Of a DNA stretch of 64,000 bases, positions 23,784 through 32,573 are shown piece by piece. The stretch is from CAZKVJ01 sp964556225 (GTDB lineage Bacteria > Actinomycetota > Acidimicrobiia > Acidimicrobiales > Ilumatobacteraceae): contig CAZKVJ010000007.1 of NCBI GenBank assembly GCA_964556225.1, positions 93,055 to 157,054 on the forward strand, given 5' to 3'. The first letter of the stretch is position 1. Every line of letters begins with the position of its first letter. Below the pieces are notes generated by a model. It was not told the DNA's origin. It did not search any database and saw only the letters and a list, made by a program, of their open reading frames with translations. Made by a program: the position numbers and the translations under genes.

Positions 23784-26072
23784 ATGTCGGATACGGACGC
23801 TGCGGCGCCGGTGCGCACCGCCGTGCGCACCTGCCCGCTCTGCGAGGCGGGCTGCGGGCTGGAGATCACGCTGCGGGGCGAGCAGGTCGTGCGCATCCGG
23901 GGCGACCGCGCAGACGTGTTCAGCCACGGGTTCTTGTGCCCCAAGGGATCGACGCTGCAGCACCTGCACGAGGACCCGGACCGGCTGCGGCGACCGCTCG
24001 TGAAGCGCGATGGCGAGCACGTGGAGGTGGACTGGCCCGAGGCGTGGCAGGTGATCGCCGAGCGCCTGCCGGCGATCATCGAGCGGGACGGTCGCGAGGC
24101 GGTCGGCGTCTACCTGGGGAACCCGAGCGCGCACAGCCTGTCGGCGCTGACGTTCAACCGGGTGCTACTGCAGGCCCTCGGGACCAAGCGGCGCTTCAGT
24201 GCCAGCACCGTCGACCAGATGCCTCGCCAGGTGGCCGCCGGCTACGTGTTCGGAACGGCGCTCAGCGTGCCCGTCCCAGACCTCGATCGCACCGACCTGC
24301 TGGTCATCCTGGGTGCCAACCCGTACGCCTCGAACGGGAGCCTCTGCACGGCGCCCGACTTCCCGGGCCGCCTCGAGGCGCTGCGCGCCAGAGGGGGCCG
24401 GTTCGTGGTCGTCGACCCTCGCCGGACGCGCACCGCCGAGGAAGCCGACGAGTGGCTGGCCATCCGCCCCGGCACCGACGCGCTGCTGCTCGCCGCCGTC
24501 GCCGCCACGCTGACCGAGGAAGGTCTCGCCGACCCGGGCGACCACGTCCGTCCCTGGCTCGCCGGCCTCGACGAGGTGGTGGCCGCCCTGGCGCCGTTCA
24601 CCGCCGAGGCCGTGGCGCCGATCACCGGCATCGACGCCGAGACCACCCGCCGCCTCGCCCGGGACCTCGCGGCCGCGCCCACCGCCGCGGTGTACGGGCG
24701 CATGGGCACCACCACCTCGGCCATCGGCGACATCGCGCTCGGCACCACCACGTCCTGGCTGGTCGACGTCGTCAACATCCTCACCGGCAACCTCGATCGG
24801 GCCGGCGGCGCGATGTTCGCCACCCCGGCCGCGGGTGGCATCACCACGCGCGGTGCGCCGGGCGTCGGCAGCGGCTTTCGCATCGGCCGCGGCCACACCC
24901 AGGTCCGCGGGCTTCCGGAGGTGGCGGGGGAGTACCCGGTGGCGGCCCTCGCCGAGGAGATCACCGACGGCGGCCTGCGGGCGCTGGTGACCGTGGGCGG
25001 CAACCCGGTGCTGTCCATCCCGAACGCGGGTGAGCTCGACGAGGCGCTCGAGGGCCTCGAGCTGATGGTGAGCGTGGACATGTACCTCAACGAGACCACG
25101 CGCCACGCCGACGTGATCCTGCCGGTGCCGTCGCAGCTCCAGCGCAGCCACTACGACCTCGCGCTGTTGCAGTTCGCGGTGCGCAACGTCGCCAACTACA
25201 GCCCGCCGGTACTGCCCCTCGACGACGGTCAGCCTGACGAGTGGGAGATCCTGGCCAGGTTGGCGCTCATCGCCCAGGGCCAGGGCGCGGACGGCGATCC
25301 GGACGTGGTCGACACGATCGCCGCCGCTGGCCTCGTGCAGGGGCTGGTGCGTGACCCGACGTCGAACGTGCACGGACGGGACCCCGACGAGCTGATGGCA
25401 ACGGTCTCGGCCGGCGGCCGGCGGGGGCCAGAGCGCCTGCTCGACGTGATGCTGCGCACCGGTCCCTTCGGCGACGGCTTCGGCGCGAACCCGGACGGGC
25501 TCAGCCTCGACGAGCTGCTGGCGAACCCCCACGGCGTCGATCTCGGTCCGCTGACCCCCCGCCTGCCGGAGATCCTCCGCACCCCGAGCGGGCGGATCGA
25601 GCTTGCCGCTCCCGAGCTGATGGCCGACCTCGCCCGACTCGGCGCCGTCCTGCACGACCGGGGCGGGCTGGGGGAGGACCAGCTCGTGCTGGTGGGTCGG
25701 CGGCACCTGCGCAGCAACAACTCGTGGATGCACAACGTCCGCGTGCTGGTGAAGGGCCGGCTGCGCTGCACGCTGCAGGTGCATCCGGACGACGCCGATC
25801 GCCTCGGCCTGCGCGACGGCGAGCCGGCGCAGGTGACCAGCCGGGCGGGCAGCGTCCTGGCCCCGGTCGAGGTGACCGACGCCATCCGTCCGGGCGTGGT
25901 GAGCCTGCCCCACGGGTGGGGGCACGGCCAGCCCGGCACCCGCATGCGCGTGGCCGCCGAGCACGCCGGGGTCAGCTCGAACCGGCTCGCCGGCTGCGAC
26001 GCACTCGACCCGCTGTCGGGCACCTCGGTGCTGAACGGCATCCCCGTCAGCGTCGCCGCGGCTCCGGCCTGA
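23784..26072 (+). CDS. Molybdopterin oxidoreductase (formate dehydrogenase/nitrate reductase superfamily)
   Basis: The 762-aa protein has a [4Fe-4S] motif at its N-terminus (Cys17, Cys20, Cys24 in CPLCEAGC, then Cys in GFLCPKG). Molybdopterin-binding blocks follow (VILGANPYASNGSL, VVVDPRRTRTAEEAD), and a C-terminal MolyDop-binding domain (RRHLRSNNSWMHN to VSLPHGWGHG). In the usual metal-ligand region (FSASTVDQMPRQVA) I see neither Cys nor Sec. No small subunit or membrane anchor is adjacent. Related stand-alone proteins occur in actinobacteria; electron donor and substrate are unknown. ATG 23784 is chosen from the start of homology. Confidence 0.8.
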   Translation: MSDTDAAAPVRTAVRTCPLCEAGCGLEITLRGEQVVRIRGDRADVFSHGFLCPKGSTLQHLHEDPDRLRRPLVKRDGEHVEVDWPEAWQVIAERLPAIIERDGREAVGVYLGNPSAHSLSALTFNRVLLQALGTKRRFSASTVDQMPRQVAAGYVFGTALSVPVPDLDRTDLLVILGANPYASNGSLCTAPDFPGRLEALRARGGRFVVVDPRRTRTAEEADEWLAIRPGTDALLLAAVAATLTEEGLADPGDHVRPWLAGLDEVVAALAPFTAEAVAPITGIDAETTRRLARDLAAAPTAAVYGRMGTTTSAIGDIALGTTTSWLVDVVNILTGNLDRAGGAMFATPAAGGITTRGAPGVGSGFRIGRGHTQVRGLPEVAGEYPVAALAEEITDGGLRALVTVGGNPVLSIPNAGELDEALEGLELMVSVDMYLNETTRHADVILPVPSQLQRSHYDLALLQFAVRNVANYSPPVLPLDDGQPDEWEILARLALIAQGQGADGDPDVVDTIAAAGLVQGLVRDPTSNVHGRDPDELMATVSAGGRRGPERLLDVMLRTGPFGDGFGANPDGLSLDELLANPHGVDLGPLTPRLPEILRTPSGRIELAAPELMADLARLGAVLHDRGGLGEDQLVLVGRRHLRSNNSWMHNVRVLVKGRLRCTLQVHPDDADRLGLRDGEPAQVTSRAGSVLAPVEVTDAIRPGVVSLPHGWGHGQPGTRMRVAAEHAGVSSNRLAGCDALDPLSGTSVLNGIPVSVAAAPA

Positions 26073-26402
26073 GCCGCCGCGAGTCTCCACAGCGCTGTCC
26101 ACACGTCGTCCACGGATCTCGGTGGGGCTGTCCCCAGAGGGGTGTGGGCAAGGCGCCACGGCACCTGCAATTCACATGGTTGTCCCCTTCCATCCCACAG
26201 GGAGCCACCTCTAGGTTCCCGATCCGGAACGGCTGCGGTGCGAGGGATCACGGCTGGTGGGTGTCCGACCGTCGGGGAGGGCGGGGCGGCCACCGTGGGA
26301 CTCGGTGGTCCTGGACCTGTGCCCTCGCACCGCACCGAGCCGCCGTTGAGCGCCCTGACCTGGGGCTTCGGTGCCGCCGGCCGGAGAACCTCGCATCGGT
26401 CA
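26073..26402. other. Intergenic region upstream of the nrdJ promoter
   Basis: No convincing gene is present. The first part has several TCCAC/TGTCCACA-like words (26087-26120) that faintly resemble actinobacterial DnaA boxes. The second part holds a long inverted repeat with inner hairpins, listed separately. I looked for a cobalamin riboswitch because NrdJ needs B12 and did not find a convincing B12 box. Confidence 0.5.
26234..26334. repeat. 13-bp inverted repeat enclosing hairpins, possible structured RNA
   Basis: TGCGGTGCGAGGG (26234-26246) is the exact reverse complement of 26322-26334. Between them lie CCGA-ccg-TCGG (26265-26275) and CCACCG/CGGTGG (26290-26308). The closing stem with internal hairpins looks like a multi-branched RNA. 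It ends about 70 bases before the nrdJ -35 and so is not part of the predicted nrdJ leader. Confidence 0.4.
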
Positions 26403-26432
26403 TTGACAGCGGCGTAACTACAATGCTGTAAT
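26403..26432 (+). promoter_or_regulatory. nrdJ promoter
   Basis: TTGACA (26403-26408) and TGTAAT (26427-26432) are separated by 18 bases, close to sigma-70 consensus. Transcription would start near 26439 and give a leader of about 110 bases. Confidence 0.7.
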
Positions 26433-26433
26433 C

Positions 26434-26449
26434 CTCCAACCTGTTGTGG
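26434..26449. promoter_or_regulatory. NrdR-like box 1 (half-conserved)
   Basis: The right half TGTTGTGG matches seven of eight bases of the right half of box 2; the left half is weaker (C--CAA--). It overlaps the predicted transcript start. Confidence 0.45.
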
Positions 26450-26475
26450 GTGGTACGGCACCAGGGGGGATCCGC

Positions 26476-26491
26476 CCACAAGATCTTGTGG
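26476..26491. promoter_or_regulatory. NrdR-like box 2
   Basis: CCACAAGATCTTGTGG is a perfect 16-bp palindrome that fits the NrdR box core C-w-A-n-A-T-n-T-w-G. Its centre is 42 bases from that of box 1, about four helical turns. Confidence 0.7.
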
Positions 26492-26550
26492 TCGAAACCC
26501 CCCCGCCCTCCACCCCACACCGCCCGATCCGCCGCCACGAAGGAGCCTCG

Positions 26551-29382
26551 ATGTCCCTCGCACCGGACCGCCTGTCCATCGGCATCCGCCGTCACTTCAC
26601 CACCCCCGGCCTGCACCCCTACGAGCAGGTCGCCTGGGAGCACCGCGACGCCCGGATCAGCAACTGGAAGGACGGCACGGTCGCGTTCGAGCAGCTCGGC
26701 GTGGAGTTCCCGGTGTCGTGGTCGCTCAACGCCACGAACATCGTCGCCCAGAAGTACTTCCGGGGAACGCTCGGCACCCTCGAGCGCGAGTCGTCGCTGC
26801 GCCAGGTGATCGACCGTGTGGTCGACACGATCGCCGACTGGGGCATCCAGGACGGCTACTTCGTCGACGCCGCCGAGGCCGAGGCGTTCCGCGACGAGCT
26901 GAAGCTGATCCTGGTCACCCAGCGAGCGGCGTTCAACAGCCCGGTGTGGTTCAACATCGGCGTGCAGGGCGTGCCCCAGCAGGCCAGTGCCTGCTTCATC
27001 CTCGCCGTCGAGGACACCATGGACGGCATCCTCAACTGGTACCGCGAGGAGGGCGTCATCTTCAAGGGCGGCTCCGGCTCGGGCATCAACCTGTCGAAGA
27101 TCCGCTCCAGCTACGAGCTGCTGCAGGGCGGAGGGACGGCCAGCGGCCCGGTCAGCTTCATGCGGGGCGCCGACGCGTCCGCCGGCACCATCAAGTCCGG
27201 GGGCAAGACCCGTCGGGCCGCCAAGATGGTGATCCTGAACGTCGACCACCCGGACATCGAGGAGTTCGTGTGGTGCAAGGCCCGTGAGGAGCGCAAGGCC
27301 CGGGTCCTGCGTGACGCTGGCTTCGACATGGACCTCGACGGCGCCGACAGCTTCAGCATCCAGTACCAGAACGCCAACAACTCGGTGCGGGTGACCGACG
27401 AGTTCATGCAGGCCGTGCTCGACGACGCCGACTGGGACCTGAAGGCGGTCACCACCGGCGAGACGATCCGCACCGTGCGGGCCCGCGACCTGTGGCGCGA
27501 GATCGCGCAGGCGTCCTGGGAGTGCGCCGACCCGGGGCTGCAGTTCGACACCACCATCAACAACTGGCACACCGCGCACGCCACGGGCCGCATCAACGGC
27601 TCCAACCCGTGCTCGGAGTACATGCACCTCGACAACTCGGCCTGCAACCTGGCGTCGATCAACCTGCTCAAGTACCTCGACGAGGACGGCACCTTCGACA
27701 TCGAAGGCTTCAAGCACACCGTCGAGGTGGTCTTCACCGCCCAGGAGATCCTGGTCGGCAACGCCGATTACCCGACGGAGCCGATCGGCGAGAACAGCCG
27801 CCTGTTCCGCCAGCTCGGCCTGGGGTACGCCAACCTGGGTGCACTGCTGATGGCGCTCGGCTTGCCCTACGACAGCGAGGAGGGCCGGGCCTGGGCCGCC
27901 GCCATCACGTCGCTGATGACCGGCCACGCCTATGCCACCAGCGCCCGCACCGCCAGCCGGATGGGGCCCTTCGCCGGGTTCGCCGACAACGAGCGGTACA
28001 TGCTGAACGTGCTGCGCATGCACCGGGACGCCGCGCACGCGCTCGCGCACTCCGACGCTGTGGCCCCCGAGCTGGTCGCCGCCGGGCAGGCGTCGTGGGA
28101 CGCTGCGGTGCGCGACGGCGAGGAGTACGGCGTGCGCAACAGCCAGGCGTCGGTGCTGGCGCCGACGGGCACCATCGGGCTGATGATGGACTGTGACACC
28201 ACCGGCATCGAGCCGGACCTCGGGCTGGTGAAGATCAAGAAGCTCGTCGGCGGCGGCACCATGTCGATCGTCAACCAGACGATCCCGCGGGCGCTGCGCC
28301 GCCTCGGCTACGACACCCGCCAGATCGACGAGATCGTCGCCTACATCGACACCAACAAGTCGATCATCGGAGCGCCGCACCTGGCCCCGGAGCACCTGGC
28401 GGTGTTCGCCTGCAGCATGGGCGACAACGTCATCCACTACGAGGGTCACGTGCGGATGATGGGTGCCGTGCAGCCGTTCATCTCCGGCGCCATCTCCAAG
28501 ACCGTGAACATGCCGGCCGAGGCGACCGTCGAAGACGTCGAAGCGCTGCACCTGCTGTCGTGGCAGCTCGGGCTGAAGGCCGTGGCCATCTATCGCGACA
28601 ACTGCAAGGTCGGCCAGCCCCTGTCCACGGCGAAGAAGGACGGCGAGGGTGCCGAGCCCACGGCGACCGCCACCCAGGTGGTCGAGCGGATCGTCGAGAA
28701 GATCGTGAAGGTCCCCCAGCCGGTGCGCCAGAAGCTGCCCCGCAGCCGCCGGGGCCGCACGTTCGAGTTCCGGGTGGCCGACTGCAAGGGCTTCGCCACC
28801 ATCGGCGAGTACGACGACGGCCGGCCGGGCGAGGTGTTCCTCACCGTGTCGAAGCAGGGCTCGACGCTGAGCGGCATCATGGACGCCTTCGCCAAGAGCA
28901 TCAGCTACGGCCTGCAGTACGGCGTGCCGCTGCGGGCGTTCGTCGAGGCGTTCACGAACATGCGCTTCGAGCCGGCGGGCATGACCGACGACCCGGACAT
29001 CCGCTTCGCCAGCTCCATCATGGACTACCTGTTCCGGCGCCTGGCGCTCGAGTACTTGAGCTACGACGAGCGGGCCGAGCTCGGCATCTTCTCGGTCGAC
29101 GAGCGGCTGCAGCCCACGTTGCCGGGCGTCGAGGAGTCGGTGATCGAGACGGTGACCGGCAGCGAGATCGTGCCCGACCCGAAGAGCATCCCGTCGGCCG
29201 GCGACCTCGCCCAGCAGATGGAGCTCGGCACCATGGCCGACACCCCGGTCGACAACACGCCGGCCATGGGTGTGGCGCGCACCAGCGACGCGCCGATGTG
29301 CATGCAGTGCGGCGTGCAGATGATCCGGGCCGGCAGCTGCTTCGCCTGCCCGAGCTGCGGCAGCACCAGCGGCTGCAGCTGA
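26551..29382 (+). CDS. nrdJ: Adenosylcobalamin-dependent (class II) ribonucleotide reductase
   Basis: NrdJ reduces ribonucleotides using adenosylcobalamin and needs no oxygen. The 943-aa protein has the N-x-C-x-E active-site triad (NPCSEY), the first redox Cys in QASACFILAVED, the CNLASINL segment, and a C-terminal Cys cluster (CMQCG...CFACPSCGSTSGC) that passes electrons and may bind zinc. ATG 26551 is set by AAGGAG seven bases upstream. The promoter carries NrdR-like boxes and nrdR lies 3.5 kb away, so NrdR control is likely. Confidence 0.95.
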   Translation: MSLAPDRLSIGIRRHFTTPGLHPYEQVAWEHRDARISNWKDGTVAFEQLGVEFPVSWSLNATNIVAQKYFRGTLGTLERESSLRQVIDRVVDTIADWGIQDGYFVDAAEAEAFRDELKLILVTQRAAFNSPVWFNIGVQGVPQQASACFILAVEDTMDGILNWYREEGVIFKGGSGSGINLSKIRSSYELLQGGGTASGPVSFMRGADASAGTIKSGGKTRRAAKMVILNVDHPDIEEFVWCKAREERKARVLRDAGFDMDLDGADSFSIQYQNANNSVRVTDEFMQAVLDDADWDLKAVTTGETIRTVRARDLWREIAQASWECADPGLQFDTTINNWHTAHATGRINGSNPCSEYMHLDNSACNLASINLLKYLDEDGTFDIEGFKHTVEVVFTAQEILVGNADYPTEPIGENSRLFRQLGLGYANLGALLMALGLPYDSEEGRAWAAAITSLMTGHAYATSARTASRMGPFAGFADNERYMLNVLRMHRDAAHALAHSDAVAPELVAAGQASWDAAVRDGEEYGVRNSQASVLAPTGTIGLMMDCDTTGIEPDLGLVKIKKLVGGGTMSIVNQTIPRALRRLGYDTRQIDEIVAYIDTNKSIIGAPHLAPEHLAVFACSMGDNVIHYEGHVRMMGAVQPFISGAISKTVNMPAEATVEDVEALHLLSWQLGLKAVAIYRDNCKVGQPLSTAKKDGEGAEPTATATQVVERIVEKIVKVPQPVRQKLPRSRRGRTFEFRVADCKGFATIGEYDDGRPGEVFLTVSKQGSTLSGIMDAFAKSISYGLQYGVPLRAFVEAFTNMRFEPAGMTDDPDIRFASSIMDYLFRRLALEYLSYDERAELGIFSVDERLQPTLPGVEESVIETVTGSEIVPDPKSIPSAGDLAQQMELGTMADTPVDNTPAMGVARTSDAPMCMQCGVQMIRAGSCFACPSCGSTSGCS

Positions 29383-29512
29383 CGGGGTCGACCGCGCTCA
29401 ACACACGCGGCCTGCCGGCCGATGTTGGAGGGTGCCGTCTTCGCCGTCCGCGAGTCGCCGCGGCTCGAACCGACCGTACCGTCCGCATCTCTCGCCCCGT
29501 ACGGTGAGGGGG

Positions 29513-31747
29513 ATGTCATGCCGGCTCGCGGTCGTCGCGCTGGTCGCCGCGTCGGTCCTCGGGTTGCTGCCGGCGGTGGCCGTCGCCGACACGGACTCGC
29601 CGCCGCCGGAGTGGCAGGCCGATCTGCCGGCGGCCCCGGGTGCCGTGCCGCTCGCCGACATGACCCCGTGGACGCTGCCGTCGATGCCGCCGTACTGCAC
29701 GACGGCGCAGATGTCGGCGGGTGACGTCGCCGGGTGTGTGCTGGCGTCGCGGTCCGGGAACCCGGACACACGGGGGTGGCCGAGTCCGGCCTTCCCGGAG
29801 ACGCCGAACGGGCCGGAGCTCCCGTGGGAGACCGTCTCGCAGGGGGCCTCGGGTCCGCTGGTGGTCGACATCCAGGAGGCGCTCACGGCGGCCGGGTTCG
29901 CCACCGTCCCCGACGGCCAGTTCGGCTCGGCGACCGCGGCATCGGTGCGGGCGTTCCAGACGGCCAACGGGCTCGAGGCGACGGGCGCGGTCGACGTGGC
30001 CACGGCGGCAGCGCTCGGGGTGAAGAACTACGAGCCGGGTACCCCGTTCCCGCCCGCGGGCTGGTCGTGGCTCGGCTGGGCGTACAACGGCTCGGCGGCG
30101 CTGGCGCCGTTCGAAGCCACCATGACGACGAACCGGTCGGGGTTCTCCACCGTGCGGGCCGGCCAGCTGCGGGCGTTCCCGGAGGCGCTGGCGCTGTTCG
30201 AGGGATTCGCCCGCGAGGTGGCGGCCGGTGGCTACACCCTGCGCGACATCGGCATCTATGCGTTCCGCTGCACGTCGAACTCGGGCCGCAAGGACTGCTG
30301 GGGCCTCTCGCGTGCGTCGCTGTCGAACCACGCGTTCGGGCTGGCAATGGACGTCAACACCTCGGCCAACCCCGAGCTCACGTACCGGTCGCCCGATGGG
30401 GTCACGTCGGCGTGCTCGGTGCCGATGCGCACCGACATCCCCCGCTGGGTCGTTCAGACGGCCGAGCGGTGGGGGCTGTTCTGGGGTGGCTACGGCTGGT
30501 CGGGCGGATGCCAGACGCCGGCCACGTCCAAGTCGTCGGTGATCCGTGACCCCATGCACTTCGAGTTCCGGGGGACCCCGGAGCAGGCCCGGGCGATCGC
30601 CTCTCGCGCTGCCGCGGGACCGGATGCGCTCTGCATGGAGGTCGTCGACTCGGCAGGGGAGACGGTGGAGCGATGTGCGCCCGGTGGCCTGCCGGGAGCA
30701 GGCTGGCGGATCCCGGTGACGCTCGACGTGCCGGCCGGCGCAACGGCGGCGCTGGTGAACGTGGCGATCACGGGAGCGACGGGGTCGGGGTACGTGACGG
30801 TCGAGTCGTGCCGGGCGACGCCGGACGGGCTGCGGGCGTGGTCGAACGGCAACTACGCGCCGGGGACGACGACGTCGAACCTGGCCGTCGCGCCGCTCGA
30901 CGGCTCGGGACGCTTCTGCGTGTACGTGGCGTCGCCGGTGCACGTGGTCGTGGACCTGCAGGGGTTCGTGTCGACGTCGGGCTCGCGGGTGCTGGCACCC
31001 ACGGTGTCGCGGGTGCTCGACACCCGTGCCTCGGGCGGTGCCCGCCCGGGCGGGTCGGTCGTCCAGGTGCCCGCCGGCGCGCCGCTCGACGCCGTCGGCG
31101 CGCTCGCCAACCTGGCCGTCGTGGCCCCATCGGCCGCCGGCTACGTGACCGCCGACCGGTGCTCGCAGCTCGCGCCGGGCGTGCAGACGCGCTCGAACCT
31201 GAACTTCGCCCGGCTGGAGACGGTGTCGAACCTGTCGCTCGTGCCCGTCGGGGACGAGGTCTTCTGCATGGTGCCGGCGGTGACGACCGACCTGCTGGCC
31301 GACGTGCAGGGCTGGCTGGTGCCGGGCTCGGCCGGGTGGGGGATCGACCTGGTCGGCGCCACGCGGCTGGTCGACACGCGTGGCTGCCGGGACGTCGGGT
31401 GCGGGGTGGCGGTGCCGGCGGGTGGGCGGCTGCGGTTGGCGGCCCCGCCGGGCGCGGCCGCGGTGCTCGCCAACCTGACCGTGACCCAACCGGGCGCCGC
31501 CGGCTTCATCACCGCCGGACCGTGCGACGAGGTCGGCCGGACCGAGTGGTCGAACGCGAACTTCGACCGGGCGGAGACGGCGGCGAACCTGGCGGTGGTG
31601 CGAGTCGGCTCCGACGGATCGTTCTGCGTACGGCCGTCGACGTCGACGCACCTGGTGGTGGATCTCGCCGCCGTCCTCTCGCCGGCGGCGTCCGGGCGGC
31701 TGTCACCGGTCACCCCCGCCCGCATGATCGACTCCCGCGCCCTGTAG
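29513..31747 (+). CDS. Secreted VanY-like D,D-carboxypeptidase with peptidoglycan-binding domain and three C-terminal repeats
   Basis: The 744-aa protein has a signal peptide (cleavage near AVA-D, residue 25), a PG_binding_1 domain (about 115-175; VVDIQEALTAAGF to RAFQTANGL), and a VanY-type metallopeptidase domain with His273 and Asp280 (SNHAFGLAMD) and His349 (DPMHFEF). Three repeats of about 116 residues start near 399, 516 and 632. Each contains an A-L-x-N-(L/V) strand, a Gly-(Y/F)-(V/I)-T turn, a conserved Cys pair, a W/RSNxN(Y/F) motif, and ends with a (V/M)xDxR motif. ATG 29513 follows GAGGGGG. It should trim stem peptides while attached to the wall. Confidence 0.82.
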   Translation: MSCRLAVVALVAASVLGLLPAVAVADTDSPPPEWQADLPAAPGAVPLADMTPWTLPSMPPYCTTAQMSAGDVAGCVLASRSGNPDTRGWPSPAFPETPNGPELPWETVSQGASGPLVVDIQEALTAAGFATVPDGQFGSATAASVRAFQTANGLEATGAVDVATAAALGVKNYEPGTPFPPAGWSWLGWAYNGSAALAPFEATMTTNRSGFSTVRAGQLRAFPEALALFEGFAREVAAGGYTLRDIGIYAFRCTSNSGRKDCWGLSRASLSNHAFGLAMDVNTSANPELTYRSPDGVTSACSVPMRTDIPRWVVQTAERWGLFWGGYGWSGGCQTPATSKSSVIRDPMHFEFRGTPEQARAIASRAAAGPDALCMEVVDSAGETVERCAPGGLPGAGWRIPVTLDVPAGATAALVNVAITGATGSGYVTVESCRATPDGLRAWSNGNYAPGTTTSNLAVAPLDGSGRFCVYVASPVHVVVDLQGFVSTSGSRVLAPTVSRVLDTRASGGARPGGSVVQVPAGAPLDAVGALANLAVVAPSAAGYVTADRCSQLAPGVQTRSNLNFARLETVSNLSLVPVGDEVFCMVPAVTTDLLADVQGWLVPGSAGWGIDLVGATRLVDTRGCRDVGCGVAVPAGGRLRLAAPPGAAAVLANLTVTQPGAAGFITAGPCDEVGRTEWSNANFDRAETAANLAVVRVGSDGSFCVRPSTSTHLVVDLAAVLSPAASGRLSPVTPARMIDSRAL

Positions 31748-31783
31748 CGCTCGTGCGTTTGGCCGACTTGCGAGCGTTTCTGC
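31748..31783 (+). terminator. Weak stem-loop after the VanY-like gene
   Basis: CGCTCG (31748-31753) pairs with CGAGCG (31771-31776), followed by TTTCT. The stem is short and the loop long (17 bases), so it is only a possible terminator. Confidence 0.35.
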
Positions 31784-31828
31784 TGCCGAATCGAACAAAC
31801 GCGGGGCACGAGGGGCAGGATTCGCACC

Positions 31829-32560
31829 GTGGCCGGTCGGGTGCGGGTCGGGTGCTCGGGGTGGACGTACGACGACTGGCGCGGCCTCGTCTACCCGGCG
31901 GGACTGGAGCGCCGGGACTGGTTCGCGCACTACGCCACCCTGTTCGACACGGTCGAGATCAACTCGAGCTTCTACGGGCAACCGTCGCCCTCGACGGTCG
32001 AGCGATGGGCTGCGCAGGCGCCACCCGGGTTCCTCTACGCCGTCAAGCTCGGGTCGTTCGCGACCCACCGCAAGAAGCTGCTCGACCCGCCGCTGTGGAT
32101 GCCCCGCCACCTGGCGTTGGCCAGCGGGCTCGGCGCGTCGCTCGGTCCCACGCTGGTGCAGCTCCCGCCCCACTGGCGGCGCAACCCGGCTCGCCTCGAT
32201 GAGGCACTGGCGGCTGCACCCACCGAGCAGCGATGGGCCGTCGAGGTCCGCGATCGCTCGTGGCTCCACGACGACGTGTTCGACGTGCTCGCTCGCCACG
32301 GTGCCGCGCTGTGCCTGCACGACCTGCTCGCCGGCCACCCGTGGGTCCTGACGGCAGCGTGGACCTACGTCCGCTTCCACGGGCCCGACGCGCTCGTACG
32401 GCCGTACGCCGGTGCGTACGGCGCTCGGCGCCTGCGGCGACCCGCCGAGCGTCTGGCGCGGTGGCTCGACGACGGCATCGACGTGTACGCCTACTTCAAC
32501 AACGACATCGGTGCCGCCGCCGTCGCCGACGCCCGCTGGCTCCGCGACCGCCTCCGCTGA
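31829..32560 (+). CDS. DUF72 (YecE-like) protein
   Basis: The 243-aa protein matches the DUF72 TIM-barrel family: GCSGWTYDDWRGLVYP, the VEINSSFYGQPS strand, AVKLGSFATHRKKL, and the C-terminal WTYVRFHGPD and VYAYFNNDIGAAAV. The molecular role of the family is not established. GTG 31829 is the start; AGGGGCAGGA lies upstream. It converges on the LigD-type gene with 13 bases between. Confidence 0.9.
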   Translation: MAGRVRVGCSGWTYDDWRGLVYPAGLERRDWFAHYATLFDTVEINSSFYGQPSPSTVERWAAQAPPGFLYAVKLGSFATHRKKLLDPPLWMPRHLALASGLGASLGPTLVQLPPHWRRNPARLDEALAAAPTEQRWAVEVRDRSWLHDDVFDVLARHGAALCLHDLLAGHPWVLTAAWTYVRFHGPDALVRPYAGAYGARRLRRPAERLARWLDDGIDVYAYFNNDIGAAAVADARWLRDRLR

Positions 32561-32573
32561 GCCCGCCTCAGGG

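Noticed and set aside
26087..26120. Cluster of DnaA boxes or a replication origin
   Set aside because: Only one word (TGTCCACA) is close to the actinobacterial DnaA box, and there is no dnaA, dnaN or gyrase gene nearby.
24165..26159. Long minus-strand frame (664 residues) opposite the molybdopterin gene
   Set aside because: It is Gly/Arg/His/Val-rich with no motif, the usual antisense echo in high-GC DNA. The plus-strand gene has clear cofactor motifs.
26073..26550. Cobalamin riboswitch controlling nrdJ
   Set aside because: NrdJ needs B12, so I looked for a B12 box (GCCACTG-like with a matching GGGAAGGC segment) and found only poor partial matches. The structured repeat lies upstream of the promoter.
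26248..28551. Long minus-strand frame (767 residues) opposite nrdJ
   Set aside because: It lacks any domain and mirrors the codon pattern of nrdJ, which has catalytic residues and an RBS.
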